Of a DNA stretch of 64,000 nt, positions 1-8,423 are shown one piece after another. The translations under genes and the position numbers were made by a program. A model generated the notes under the pieces. That model was not told where the DNA came from, ran no database searches, and saw only the letters and a list, made by a program, of their open reading frames with translations. The number at the start of each line of letters is the position of its first letter. Position 1 is the stretch's first letter. Origin of the DNA: Nostocoides sp. F2B08 (GTDB lineage: Bacteria > Actinomycetota > Actinomycetes > Actinomycetales > Dermatophilaceae); assembly GCF_009184895.1 (NCBI RefSeq), contig NZ_WESE01000009.1, forward strand, positions 62,001-126,000. The letters are read 5' to 3'.

Positions 1-852
1 ATCGAGTTGAACGAGGTCGCGAGGCGGGCGAGGTCGTCCTCGCCGCTGACCGGCATGCGCTCGCCGAGATCGCCGGCCTCGAGCCGCTGCGCAACCGAGG
101 CGGCTCGGCGGACCGGGGTGACGGCCTGGCGGGCGACGAGCCAGGCGATGGCGCCGATGAGGAAGATCAGGGCGATGCCGCCGATGAGGAGCGAGTTGGA
201 GATGAGCCGGAGAGTGGCCTGTTCCTGGTACATCGGGGTGATGTAGTAGAGTGGCCTGTTCCTGGTACATCGGGGTGATGTAGTACAGGTCGTAGGGTCC
301 GGCGACGGGCACGTCGATCTGCGATCCGACGACGACGGCCGGCACCTGCTCGCCGTCGATGGTCACCTGGGTGAGCTGCGTCTGCTGGCGGGTCGGGTCG
401 TCCGCGACGGACTCGCGCAGGGCGTCGCTGACGGCGGACAGGCCGACCGCGCCGGCGGAGACGGTCGGCAGGACGGTCGTGGCGGTGTTGTTCTGGGCGC
501 GGGTGAAGACGACCGAGAGCGACTGGTCGTTGCCGGGCGGGGCGAGGGAGTTGACCAGGTCGAAGGCCTGCTGGCTCTGCGCGTCGCCTTCGCGGGGCGC
601 GGCGGCGTCGACGCTCCCCTGGGCTTGGGCGGTCAGGGACAGCGCCTGCTGCTGGGATCGCTCGACCCGGTCGTCCTCGAGGCCGTCGGCGATCGCGGAG
701 TACAGATAGGTGCCGATCATGCCGATGACGAGCAGGCCGAGCAGCATCGTCGAGACGACGATGCGGAACTGGAGGGAGGACCGCCAGACGCCGGTCAGCC
801 GGCGCAGACCCTGGCGGACGGTATGCGACGCTCGCCTCGCGAGCACCGTCAC
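1..852 (-). pseudogene. mtrB: MtrB sensor histidine kinase, partial and frameshifted
   Basis: This is the membrane sensor kinase partner of MtrA. The N-terminal part reads from a GTG at 852, seven bases after the mtrA stop, through an N-terminal membrane segment and an extracytoplasmic domain. A 37-bp tandem duplication (212-285) then shifts the frame: the peptide LYYITPMYQEQATL is encoded again in another frame, and the second transmembrane helix and HAMP linker (LLIGGIALIFLIGAIAWLV) are only found in that shifted frame. The frame entered after the duplication stays open to the window edge but reads as Arg/Pro/His-rich nonsense. The kinase domain lies outside the window. Loss of mtrB would be surprising in an actinobacterium, so an assembly error or a reversible slippage event is possible. 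The identity is secure from the HAMP-type sequence and the mtrA linkage. Confidence 0.8.
212..285. repeat. 37-bp perfect tandem duplication inside mtrB
   Basis: Two adjacent identical 37-bp copies occupy 212-248 and 249-285; each begins gagtggcctgttcctgg and ends gatgtagta. The length is not a multiple of three, so the extra copy disrupts the mtrB reading frame; removing one copy restores a continuous MtrB frame through the HAMP region. Confidence 0.95.
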
Positions 853-856
853 CCGG

Positions 857-1534
857 TCAGACAGATCCGGCTTTGTATCCGACACCACGAACCGTCACGA
901 CGATCTGGGGGTTCTCGGGATCGTGCTCGATCTTGCTGCGCAGCCGCTGGACGTGGACGTTGACGAGGCGGGTGTCGCCGGCGTGCCGGTATCCCCAGAC
1001 CTGCTCGAGGAGGGTCTCGCGGGAGAACACCTGACGGGGCTTGCGGGCCAGGGCCACGAGGAGGTCGAACTCGAGCGGGGTGAGCGAGACCGGCTTGCCG
1101 TCACGCGCGACTGAGTGGCCACCGACGTCGATGGTCAGGTCGCCGATCTCGAGCTGCTCGGGCTCGGGCTCGTCGCCGCGGCGCAGCCGGGCCCGGATCC
1201 GGGCGATGAGCTCCTGCGGCTTGAAGGGCTTGACGATGTAGTCGTCGGCGCCGCTCTCGAGGCCGACGACGACGTCGTGGGTGTCGGTGCGGGCGGTGAG
1301 CATGACGATCGGGACGCCGGACTCAGCGCGGATACGCCGGCAGATCTCCATGCCGTCCATCCCGGGCAGCATGACGTCGAGCAGGACGAGGTCGGGGCGC
1401 GTGGTCCGGAAGGCGCCGACCGCCTCCGACCCGTCGGCGACGTGCGAGACGTCCAGGCCCTCGTTGCGCAGGACGATGCTCAGCATCTCCGCGAGCGAGG
1501 AGTCGTCGTCGACGATGAGAACGCGACCCTTCAC
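857..1534 (-). CDS. mtrA: MtrA, OmpR-family response regulator
   Basis: This is the DNA-binding response regulator of the MtrAB system, which in mycobacteria and corynebacteria controls cell-wall, division and osmotic genes. The 225-aa protein has a receiver domain with the phospho-acceptor Asp in LVLLDVMLPGMDG and a C-terminal winged helix (SLTPLEFDLLVALARKP, then VWGYRHAGDTRLVNVHVQRL) very like mycobacterial MtrA. The frame is open further upstream, but the GTG at 1534 is chosen because GGAAGGA lies about ten bases before it and the protein then starts at the usual place. mtrB follows directly. The tmk or ahcY gene normally upstream has been displaced by the Tad island. Confidence 0.93.
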   Translation of the reverse strand: MKGRVLIVDDDSSLAEMLSIVLRNEGLDVSHVADGSEAVGAFRTTRPDLVLLDVMLPGMDGMEICRRIRAESGVPIVMLTARTDTHDVVVGLESGADDYIVKPFKPQELIARIRARLRRGDEPEPEQLEIGDLTIDVGGHSVARDGKPVSLTPLEFDLLVALARKPRQVFSRETLLEQVWGYRHAGDTRLVNVHVQRLRSKIEHDPENPQIVVTVRGVGYKAGSV

Positions 1535-1727
1535 GGTGTATCCATCCTTCCCATGTTCTTGCACAGCCGGTCCAAGTCGGCAGGCTCGTGCACCCCCGAT
1601 CATCACATACGGTTGCGGGCCCGAGGAGTTCCCGAGACCCGTCGGGGCATCAGCAGTTCGGCTCTATTCCGGCGCGCCGGAGCACTCTGGCGAGGACAAA
1701 CTCAACTAGGCACTACAGACTGGAGCG

Positions 1728-3461
1728 ATGGAAGGCGCGTTTTGGTTCCGGCCGCACCGGATGCCCGGATTCGGGCTCGTCCTCCGGCTGAGCCTCTCGC
1801 TCGCCGCCGTCGGCATCGCGTTCCTCAGCGGCGACTTCTTCGACATCCTCCCGTGGGCGCTCGCCGTGACCGCACTCGACGGGATGTCGATGATGGTCCG
1901 GTACTGGCGACCCGAGGACGCTCGGATCTGGATGCCGGTCGCCACGGTCTTCCTCACCGCACTGAGCATGACCGGTTTGCAGGTCGTCGGCTCCGAGGCG
2001 CTCCTCCTGCTGCTCGTCGCGGCGATCCACGGCGGCTTGTACTCCGGCTTCATGGGCACCCTCATCGTCGGGTGGATCAGCCTCATCGTCGGCTTCCTCA
2101 TGACGATCGTGGACGTCGAGCACGTCTACGAGGGTGCGGCCGTCCTCGGGTGGATGGGCATCGCCTTCCTCGCCGCGCTCATCGCGAAGCGCTGGCACCA
2201 GCCGCCACTCGACCCGGAGGCGGCTGCTGCACTCGAGGCCAAGGCCCTGCTCACGCGGCTCGGGTCTCTCGCCGACACCCTCGAGACCGGCTTCGACATC
2301 CCGGCCCTCGGCGACTCCGCGTTGGAGGACATCTCGGAGGAGCTCGAGATCGGCAGAGGCGCCGTTCTGCTCCGCACCGACGACCACGCCGTTGTGGTGG
2401 GGCTGCGCGGCCACACCCGGATGCCGTGGCCGTCCCCGACTGAGTCGTGGTCGATCCTGCACCGCACCTGGTCAGAGGGCGTGCCGATGCGTGGCGCCTT
2501 TGGCATCTCCCCCGAGCGATCGTTCATCATGACCGTCCCCATAGCGACGGCCGACGACACGCTCGTCGGCATGATCGCCCTGGATCGCTCCACCCAGCCG
2601 TTCTCCGCCGACGAGCAGCGGCATGTCGAGGCGGTCGCTCACCGTGTCACCCCGATGCTCGAGGTCGGTCTGCTGTTCTCCCGGCTCCGGGGCCGTGCCG
2701 CGATCGAGGAGCGGGCCCGCCTGGCGCGGGACATGCACGACGGCGTGGCCCAGGAGCTCGCCGCCCTCGCGTTCTCGGTGGACACGCTCATCGAGCAGGC
2801 TCCGGAGGACTCCCCGATGCGGCGCGGCCTGGAGTCACTGCGCACGATGATGCGCGATTCGCTCGGCGACATCCGGAGCCAGATCTCGACACTCCGCATG
2901 GTCGAACGGCCGGGAGTCTCACTGGGCGCCATGCTGTCGCGCGCACTGCAGGAGTTCACGTCGAACACGAATGTGCGCACGACCATGACGCTCGACGAGA
3001 GCCCCTTCCGCTTCCCGGCCCACGTCGAGATGCAGGTCCAACGTGCGGCCCTCGAGGTCCTCAACGATGCTCGGGCGACCGGGGCGAGTTTCGTCGACTG
3101 GAACGTCTGGCTATCGGCTCCCAACGCCCGCATCGTCTTCCAGCACGACGGCGCGACCTTGATCACCGCAGACTCCTATGTCTCTCACCCTCTCCTGGCT
3201 CATGGCGCGGTCATCGTCGACTCCCTCGTTCCGCAGGGGCTCTATCTCGAGATCGGTCTCGGAGCGGAGGCGCCGCCCCCCGCGCACCCCGTTGTCGACA
3301 CCCTCTCAACGGACGAATCCTCCGACTCTTGGTCGACACGGTCCTTATCGAACGGGCATGATGACGCTGTTCCTGGGGGGACGGGAGCCGAGCCCGTGAC
3401 CGGTGACTCCGCCTATCCGACCCTCGCCGTGCCACTGCCGAGGAGGTCCTTGCAGCAATGA
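1728..3461 (+). CDS. GAF-containing NarL-type sensor histidine kinase with degenerate ATPase domain
   Basis: This 577-aa membrane sensor has about five N-terminal transmembrane segments (residues 15-150), a GAF-like domain (about 180-315) and a HisKA_3 dimerisation helix with the phospho-accepting His in ARDMHDGVAQELAAL. The C-terminal HATPase region keeps an N-box-like LEVLNDARATG but no clear D-box or G-box glycines, and it ends in a Ser/Asp-rich tail, so ATP binding may be weak or lost. The ATG at 1728 follows a TGGAGCG ribosome site. Its stop overlaps the start of the response regulator by four bases, so the two are co-translated. The pair converges on the Tad operon, which makes control of pilus genes a reasonable inference. 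Confidence 0.82.
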   Translation: MEGAFWFRPHRMPGFGLVLRLSLSLAAVGIAFLSGDFFDILPWALAVTALDGMSMMVRYWRPEDARIWMPVATVFLTALSMTGLQVVGSEALLLLLVAAIHGGLYSGFMGTLIVGWISLIVGFLMTIVDVEHVYEGAAVLGWMGIAFLAALIAKRWHQPPLDPEAAAALEAKALLTRLGSLADTLETGFDIPALGDSALEDISEELEIGRGAVLLRTDDHAVVVGLRGHTRMPWPSPTESWSILHRTWSEGVPMRGAFGISPERSFIMTVPIATADDTLVGMIALDRSTQPFSADEQRHVEAVAHRVTPMLEVGLLFSRLRGRAAIEERARLARDMHDGVAQELAALAFSVDTLIEQAPEDSPMRRGLESLRTMMRDSLGDIRSQISTLRMVERPGVSLGAMLSRALQEFTSNTNVRTTMTLDESPFRFPAHVEMQVQRAALEVLNDARATGASFVDWNVWLSAPNARIVFQHDGATLITADSYVSHPLLAHGAVIVDSLVPQGLYLEIGLGAEAPPPAHPVVDTLSTDESSDSWSTRSLSNGHDDAVPGGTGAEPVTGDSAYPTLAVPLPRRSLQQ

Positions 3462-4144
3462 CAGCCGCACCGCCCGGGCGGTCTCCTGCCATTGACCCTG
3501 CGCCGGTCCGCGTCGTCATGGTCGAGGACCACGCGATGATCGTCGAGATGCTGGCGCAGTTCCTCGAGACGGTCGAGGACGGCCAGCGCCCGATCCGCAT
3601 CGTCGCCCACGCCGGCTCCCTGCGTGAGGCGGTCCAGGTGCTCGGTGAGACGCAGGCCCATGTCGTCATCGTCGACGTCAGCCTCCCGGACGGCAGCGGC
3701 CTGAACCTCGTCAAACAGATCCGCGCGAAGTCCTCGACCATTGGCCTAGTCGTGCTGACGATGTACGACGACGACGCCACGTTGATGGCTGCTCGTGAAG
3801 CCGGGGCCTCGTCGCTGGTGCTCAAGTCGGAGGGTGCGGCGAAGGTTCTGGCTGCGGTGCGCCTCGCGGTGGAGAAGCCCACCGTCTTCCGCGCCCATAA
3901 CCTGGAGGACGCCCTCGTCCGGCGCGAGTCGCTCCCCCGGCTCTCACCGCGCGAGCTCGAGGTGCTCGAGCTGCTCGCCGAGGGACATAAGGTCTCGGGT
4001 GTTTCTCAGTCGCTCTTCATGAGTGAGTCGACGGTCAAGACCCACATCGGGAAGGTCTATGACAAGCTCGGCGTCCACAACCGCGCCGGGGCGATCATGA
4101 AGGCCATCCAGCTTGGCCTGATCAAACCCCGCCAGGGCCGCTGA
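3458..4144 (+). CDS. NarL/FixJ-family response regulator
   Basis: This 228-aa two-component regulator has a receiver domain (acidic pair in MVEDHAM, phospho-acceptor Asp in VIVDVSLPDGSG, Lys in LVLKSEG) and a LuxR-type helix-turn-helix (LSPRELEVLELLAEGHK to LGVHNRAGAIMKA). It is translationally coupled (ATGA overlap) to the upstream sensor kinase. Its stop codon is directly adjacent to the stop of tadC on the other strand, with no room for a terminator between the convergent transcripts. Tad genes are the likely regulon, but this is inferred from position only. Confidence 0.88.
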   Translation: MTAAPPGRSPAIDPAPVRVVMVEDHAMIVEMLAQFLETVEDGQRPIRIVAHAGSLREAVQVLGETQAHVVIVDVSLPDGSGLNLVKQIRAKSSTIGLVVLTMYDDDATLMAAREAGASSLVLKSEGAAKVLAAVRLAVEKPTVFRAHNLEDALVRRESLPRLSPRELEVLELLAEGHKVSGVSQSLFMSESTVKTHIGKVYDKLGVHNRAGAIMKAIQLGLIKPRQGR

Positions 4145-5065
4145 TCAGAAGCCGGAGAACGCGTCGACGATCCGGATGATCCCGGGTCCGATGATGACGA
4201 CGAAGATCGTCGGGAAGATGCAGAACAGCAGCGGGAAGAGGATCTTGACCGTGACCTTCTGTGCCTTCTCCTCGGCCCGCTGACGGCGGACGACTCGCAT
4301 CTCCTTGGTCTGCTCTCGTAGCACCGCGGCAATGGGGATGCCCATCCGGTCGGCCTGCACGAGCGCACTCACGAAGTTCTTGACCTCGGGCACGACAGCG
4401 CGCTCGCCGAGGTCGGAGAATGCCTCGGCCCGTGACTTGCCGATCTGGATCTCGGAGAGGACTCGGGCGAACTCACCGCCGATCGGCCCGGGGACGGTCT
4501 GCGCCACCTGCCGGATCGCGGCGTCGAACCCCTGCCCCGCCTCGACGCAGACCGTCAGCATGTCGAGAGCGTCGGCGAAGCCCTTCTGCAGCTGCTCCTG
4601 CCGGCGCAGTGCTGCATTGTAGACGAGCAGGTCCGGCAGGAAGAAGCCGGCGGTTGCAGCGATGACGGCGAACAGGATCCCGCGCGGGTTGAGTCCCCAG
4701 ATGAACAGGGCGAAGAGTGCCCCGAGGAGCAGACCGAGACCCTTGGCACCCATGACCCGATCCGGAGTCCACGGTTCCGGGTTGCCGGCCCGGTCGAGAG
4801 ATCTCGCGAGGCGGTCCCCGGTGCCTGTCGGAGACAACCGTTCGGCTATCGCTCTGGTTCCGTCCAAAATGGGAAGAAACAATCGGTCTCTCGCCGGCAG
4901 CTCATGGCGACTCGCCGACCTGGAGTCCGGCCGGTAGTTCACCAGCTCGAGAGACCTGGCGACGCCGGTCGTCTGTCCCGATCCCAGGGAGACGGCGAGC
5001 ACGATCACGCCCACCGCGATGGCGATGAGGAGCACGGCGAGGATCAGAACGGTCACTGACGTCAT
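4145..5065 (-). CDS. tadC: TadC-like type II secretion F domain protein
   Basis: This inner-membrane platform protein of the Tad/Flp pilus machine has 306 aa. It has an N-terminal membrane helix (VTVLILAVLLIAIAVGVIV), a further hydrophobic pair near residues 115-155, a cytoplasmic T2SSF domain (QEQLQKGFADALDMLTVCVEAG, then ALVQADRMGIPIAAVLREQ) and a C-terminal membrane helix. The ATG at 5065 is chosen because it overlaps the upstream gene's stop as ATGA and starts directly with the membrane helix. It is the last gene of the Tad operon. Confidence 0.9.
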   Translation of the reverse strand: MTSVTVLILAVLLIAIAVGVIVLAVSLGSGQTTGVARSLELVNYRPDSRSASRHELPARDRLFLPILDGTRAIAERLSPTGTGDRLARSLDRAGNPEPWTPDRVMGAKGLGLLLGALFALFIWGLNPRGILFAVIAATAGFFLPDLLVYNAALRRQEQLQKGFADALDMLTVCVEAGQGFDAAIRQVAQTVPGPIGGEFARVLSEIQIGKSRAEAFSDLGERAVVPEVKNFVSALVQADRMGIPIAAVLREQTKEMRVVRRQRAEEKAQKVTVKILFPLLFCIFPTIFVVIIGPGIIRIVDAFSGF

Positions 5066-7062
5066 ACCTCGATCTGGACGACTTTGCGCATCCAGAAGAT
5101 GCCGATGATGAGCAGGATGAAGGCAACGACCAGCATGAGGATCCCGAGGGCCCTGGTCCACAGTAGACTGACGTACTCGTAGTTGACCATCGTCATGTAG
5201 GCCATCAGACCGAGCGGCAGAGCGATGAGGACATACGCCGAGAGCCGACCTTCAGCGGATAGTGCGCTGACATGGCGTTTGAGGTACTCACGCTCCCGAA
5301 GAGTCGCGGCCGTGGTCCGGAGCGTCTCCGCGAGGTTGCCACCGACCTCGCGCTGGATTCGGATGGCCATGGTGGCCCAGCGAAGGTTCTCGCTGTCCAT
5401 GCGCGTCGCGACCGTGTCCAGGGCATCGGCCACGTCAGCGCCGATGCGAGCCTGCGCCAGCGCCCGCGAGAACTCCTTGTCGGCAGGAGCTGGTGCATCC
5501 TTGGCGACCGCATCGAGTGCCTGTAGGAGGGAGAACCCGCTCGACAGACTGGTCGCGACGAGCATCATCACGTCGGGCAAGGTCTGCTCGAAACGTCTGG
5601 CCCGCCGTGCAGCCATGACCCGCAGAACCACGGACGGGAGGACCAGCCCGATGACTGCACCGACCACCAGCCCGAGCAGTCCGGACCGTCCCGAGAGGAC
5701 GAGATAGCCGAGCGAGGCCACGATCACGACCGAGATGATCCGGACGAGAAGCCACTCACCTGCGCGCAGTGGCAGATCGGCGCGCTCGATGAGGGCCATT
5801 GTCCGGCTCGTATGTCTGCGGCCGGCCATCAAGCGATCGCCAGCACCGACGAGCTGCTCGGTCACGGAGGTCGCCTGGGCCCGTGAGGTCGCCCTGGTCG
5901 CGACCACGCCGGCCCGGAACTGCTCGATCGCCTCGAGACGTTCGGATTTGCGGCTCCGAAGGCCGGGGGAGAGCAAGGCCATGACGAGGACGAACGTCCC
6001 GAGGAAGATGCCTGCAGCGGCGAGAAGGAGCAAGCTGATGCCCAGCGGACCCCGGGATACACCACCCGCCCCGCCGGTCGTTCCGGCCGTTTCAAGGGCC
6101 GGAGGAGTCGGCGACGCGGTGCCCGGGGGTGGGGCCGATCCGGCCGCACCGAGATCGACGGTTGACTGGGCCGTGAATGGCACTCCACCGGCCACCCCGT
6201 CTACCCCGAGTGATTGGCTGCCGGAGGCACCCTCCGGCCTGTCGACTGTGAGGACCAGCTGGGATGAGAACGCCTGAGCGGCAGCCTCGAACGCCGCGGT
6301 CACCGCGGCGCCATCGGAGGCATCGGCGACGGAGCCACCCCCGGCAGCCGCCAGGTCGGCCACGACGTCGTCCCGAGCCTCGTCGCTCTCCTTGAAGGCA
6401 ACGACCTCGACCCGTACACCCCCCTCACGCACAGCCGCCACGGTCGCCGCTCGCGCTTCCGCGTCGGCGCCAGGACCCCCATCGCGAGCGGTGACTGTGT
6501 CGCCCCCGTCGCTGAGGAGGATGATGCTCCGCTCTCCTTCGGTACCGAGAGCATCTACCGCCGTCTGTACGCCCTGGTACAGCGCGGTGTATCCATCCGA
6601 GTTGAGCCCGTCCACCCACTCGAGCACGGCCTCTCGATCGAGGGTGGGCGCGAGGTCGACGCCAGCCGTGTCCGCGAAGCTGACCACGCCCACCTGGACA
6701 TCGTCTGGCAGTTCGTCCAGGAAGCCCCGAACTGCCTCCCGGACGACCGCCATTCCCTGCGCTCCCATCGACCCGCTCGTGTCGATGACGAGCATTGTAG
6801 TGCGGGGGACACTCGCTGCCGGGGAGACCGCGAACGTGGTCTCGTCACCTCCGAGCCTGACCGACAGCGATTCTTCATCGATGGGGCCGGGTGCTCCCCG
6901 GACGGTGAGTGTGGTCGTGACCGACTGCTCGCCCACCGAGGTCCCAGTGAGCGCTGCATCCGCGAGGTCGATATCTGCTGAGGCGGTCTGCACGCCTAGG
7001 ACGACCAGTGCGAGCCACAGGAGCCACCATGGGTCGACGATGGAGCGCCGCTGTCGTCTCAT
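5062..7062 (-). CDS. tadB: TadB-like platform protein fused to an N-terminal secreted VWA domain
   Basis: This 666-aa protein has a signal sequence (residues 10-30), an extracytoplasmic von Willebrand A domain with a MIDAS motif (VIDTSGSMGAQGM, about residues 90-260), a Pro/Thr/Gly-rich linker, a transmembrane helix near 345, and the usual TadB region: two membrane helices (435-490), a T2SSF domain (LPDVMMLVATSLSSG to VGGNLAETLRTTAATLRERE) and C-terminal helices. Standard TadB is about 300 aa, so the first 330 residues are an added adhesive or assembly module. Both ends overlap neighbours as ATGA, showing tight coupling to tadA and tadC. Confidence 0.9.
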   Translation of the reverse strand: MRRQRRSIVDPWWLLWLALVVLGVQTASADIDLADAALTGTSVGEQSVTTTLTVRGAPGPIDEESLSVRLGGDETTFAVSPAASVPRTTMLVIDTSGSMGAQGMAVVREAVRGFLDELPDDVQVGVVSFADTAGVDLAPTLDREAVLEWVDGLNSDGYTALYQGVQTAVDALGTEGERSIILLSDGGDTVTARDGGPGADAEARAATVAAVREGGVRVEVVAFKESDEARDDVVADLAAAGGGSVADASDGAAVTAAFEAAAQAFSSQLVLTVDRPEGASGSQSLGVDGVAGGVPFTAQSTVDLGAAGSAPPPGTASPTPPALETAGTTGGAGGVSRGPLGISLLLLAAAGIFLGTFVLVMALLSPGLRSRKSERLEAIEQFRAGVVATRATSRAQATSVTEQLVGAGDRLMAGRRHTSRTMALIERADLPLRAGEWLLVRIISVVIVASLGYLVLSGRSGLLGLVVGAVIGLVLPSVVLRVMAARRARRFEQTLPDVMMLVATSLSSGFSLLQALDAVAKDAPAPADKEFSRALAQARIGADVADALDTVATRMDSENLRWATMAIRIQREVGGNLAETLRTTAATLREREYLKRHVSALSAEGRLSAYVLIALPLGLMAYMTMVNYEYVSLLWTRALGILMLVVAFILLIIGIFWMRKVVQIEV

Positions 7063-8423
7063 TGCGAACTGAACGTGAACAACGTGGTCGGGAGGTCGAC
7101 TCCGAGGTCGACCAGGTCCTGGGCGAACTTGGGACGAATGCCCGTGCTCACTAGCTGACCCCGGTAGCGCCCGGCTTCGTCCCGGCCGGCCCCCCAGTCG
7201 AAGGTGAAGAGGTCCTGCAGAGTCACGACGTCGCCCTCCATGCCGACGACCTCGGTAATTTGGACGATGCGACGAGAGCCGTCCTTGAGCCTCGCCTGCT
7301 GCACGATGAGGTCGAGGGCCCCGACCACCTGCTCCCGGATCGCCCGCACTGGCAGCTCGACGCCGGCCATGAGGACCATCGTCTCGAGACGTGCCAACGA
7401 GTCACGCGGGCTGTTGGCGTGCACCGTCGTGATCGACCCGTCGTGACCTGTGTTCATCGCCTGAAGCATGTCCAGAGCAGCGCCGTCCCGGACCTCGCCG
7501 ACGACGATCCGGTCCGGACGCATCCGCAGCGCGTTGCGCACGAGATCTCGGATCGAGATCTCACCTCGGCCCTCGATGTTGGAGGGCCGCGACTCCAGAC
7601 GCACGACATGGTCCTGGTGCAGTTGCAGCTCGGCGGCATCCTCGATGGTGATGATGCGCTCGTCGCCGGGAAGATACGACGAGAGGACGTTGAGAGTCGT
7701 GGTCTTGCCCGATCCCGTTCCACCGCTGATGACGATGTTGCGTCGACCGATGACGCACGCCCTGAGGAAGTCGCGGACGCCGGGACTGAAGGTCCCGAAG
7801 GCGATGAGATCGCGGTCCGTGAACGGATCCGCGGAGAACTTTCGAATGGTGAGCATCGCACCATCCAGGGCCACTGGGGCGATGACCGCGTTGACCCGTG
7901 ATCCGTCCGGCAGTCGCGCATCGACCAGAGGGCTGGCTTCGTCGATGCGACGACCGATCCGTCCGACGATCTTGTCAATGACGCGCCTCAGGTGAGCCTC
8001 GTTGGTGAAGCGCGCCTCGACGGGGTGGATCTTCCCCTGGCGTTCGATATAGATGCTGTCAGCACCGTTGACCATGATCTCGGTGATCTCAGTGTCTCGA
8101 AGTAGCGGCTCCAACGGACCATGCCCGAGAATCTCGTCGGAGACCTCCTGTGCGATGCGCGTTCGGTCAGCCACCGACAGCGGCGTCTCCTCACGATCCA
8201 TGACCTCCTGCAAGGTGCTGCGGACCTGGGCAGCCAACTCAGACTCGGGCAGGTGGGGATCATAGAGGCGCGGACCGAGTCGGTCGATGAGGTTCTCGTG
8301 CACCCGACCCTTGAGGTCGGCAAACGGATCACGCACCCTCCGCCGCGCCGTCGTCCCCGAGGTGGTGGCCTGTGGTGGCGCTTGGGATCGGCGAGCTGTG
8401 TCGAGACGATCGGCGAGACTCAT
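7059..8423 (-). CDS. tadA: TadA/CpaF-type pilus assembly ATPase
   Basis: This cytoplasmic hexameric ATPase powers Flp pilus assembly. The 454-aa protein has the long N-terminal domain of CpaF proteins, a Walker A motif (SGGTGSGKTTTLN, near residue 240), an Asp box and the secretion-ATPase signature RNALRMRPDRIVVGEVRDG, followed by the His box (GHDGSITTVHANSP). Its length is normal for the family. It overlaps tadZ upstream and the VWA-tadB fusion downstream by four bases each. Confidence 0.95.
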   Translation of the reverse strand: MSLADRLDTARRSQAPPQATTSGTTARRRVRDPFADLKGRVHENLIDRLGPRLYDPHLPESELAAQVRSTLQEVMDREETPLSVADRTRIAQEVSDEILGHGPLEPLLRDTEITEIMVNGADSIYIERQGKIHPVEARFTNEAHLRRVIDKIVGRIGRRIDEASPLVDARLPDGSRVNAVIAPVALDGAMLTIRKFSADPFTDRDLIAFGTFSPGVRDFLRACVIGRRNIVISGGTGSGKTTTLNVLSSYLPGDERIITIEDAAELQLHQDHVVRLESRPSNIEGRGEISIRDLVRNALRMRPDRIVVGEVRDGAALDMLQAMNTGHDGSITTVHANSPRDSLARLETMVLMAGVELPVRAIREQVVGALDLIVQQARLKDGSRRIVQITEVVGMEGDVVTLQDLFTFDWGAGRDEAGRYRGQLVSTGIRPKFAQDLVDLGVDLPTTLFTFSSQ

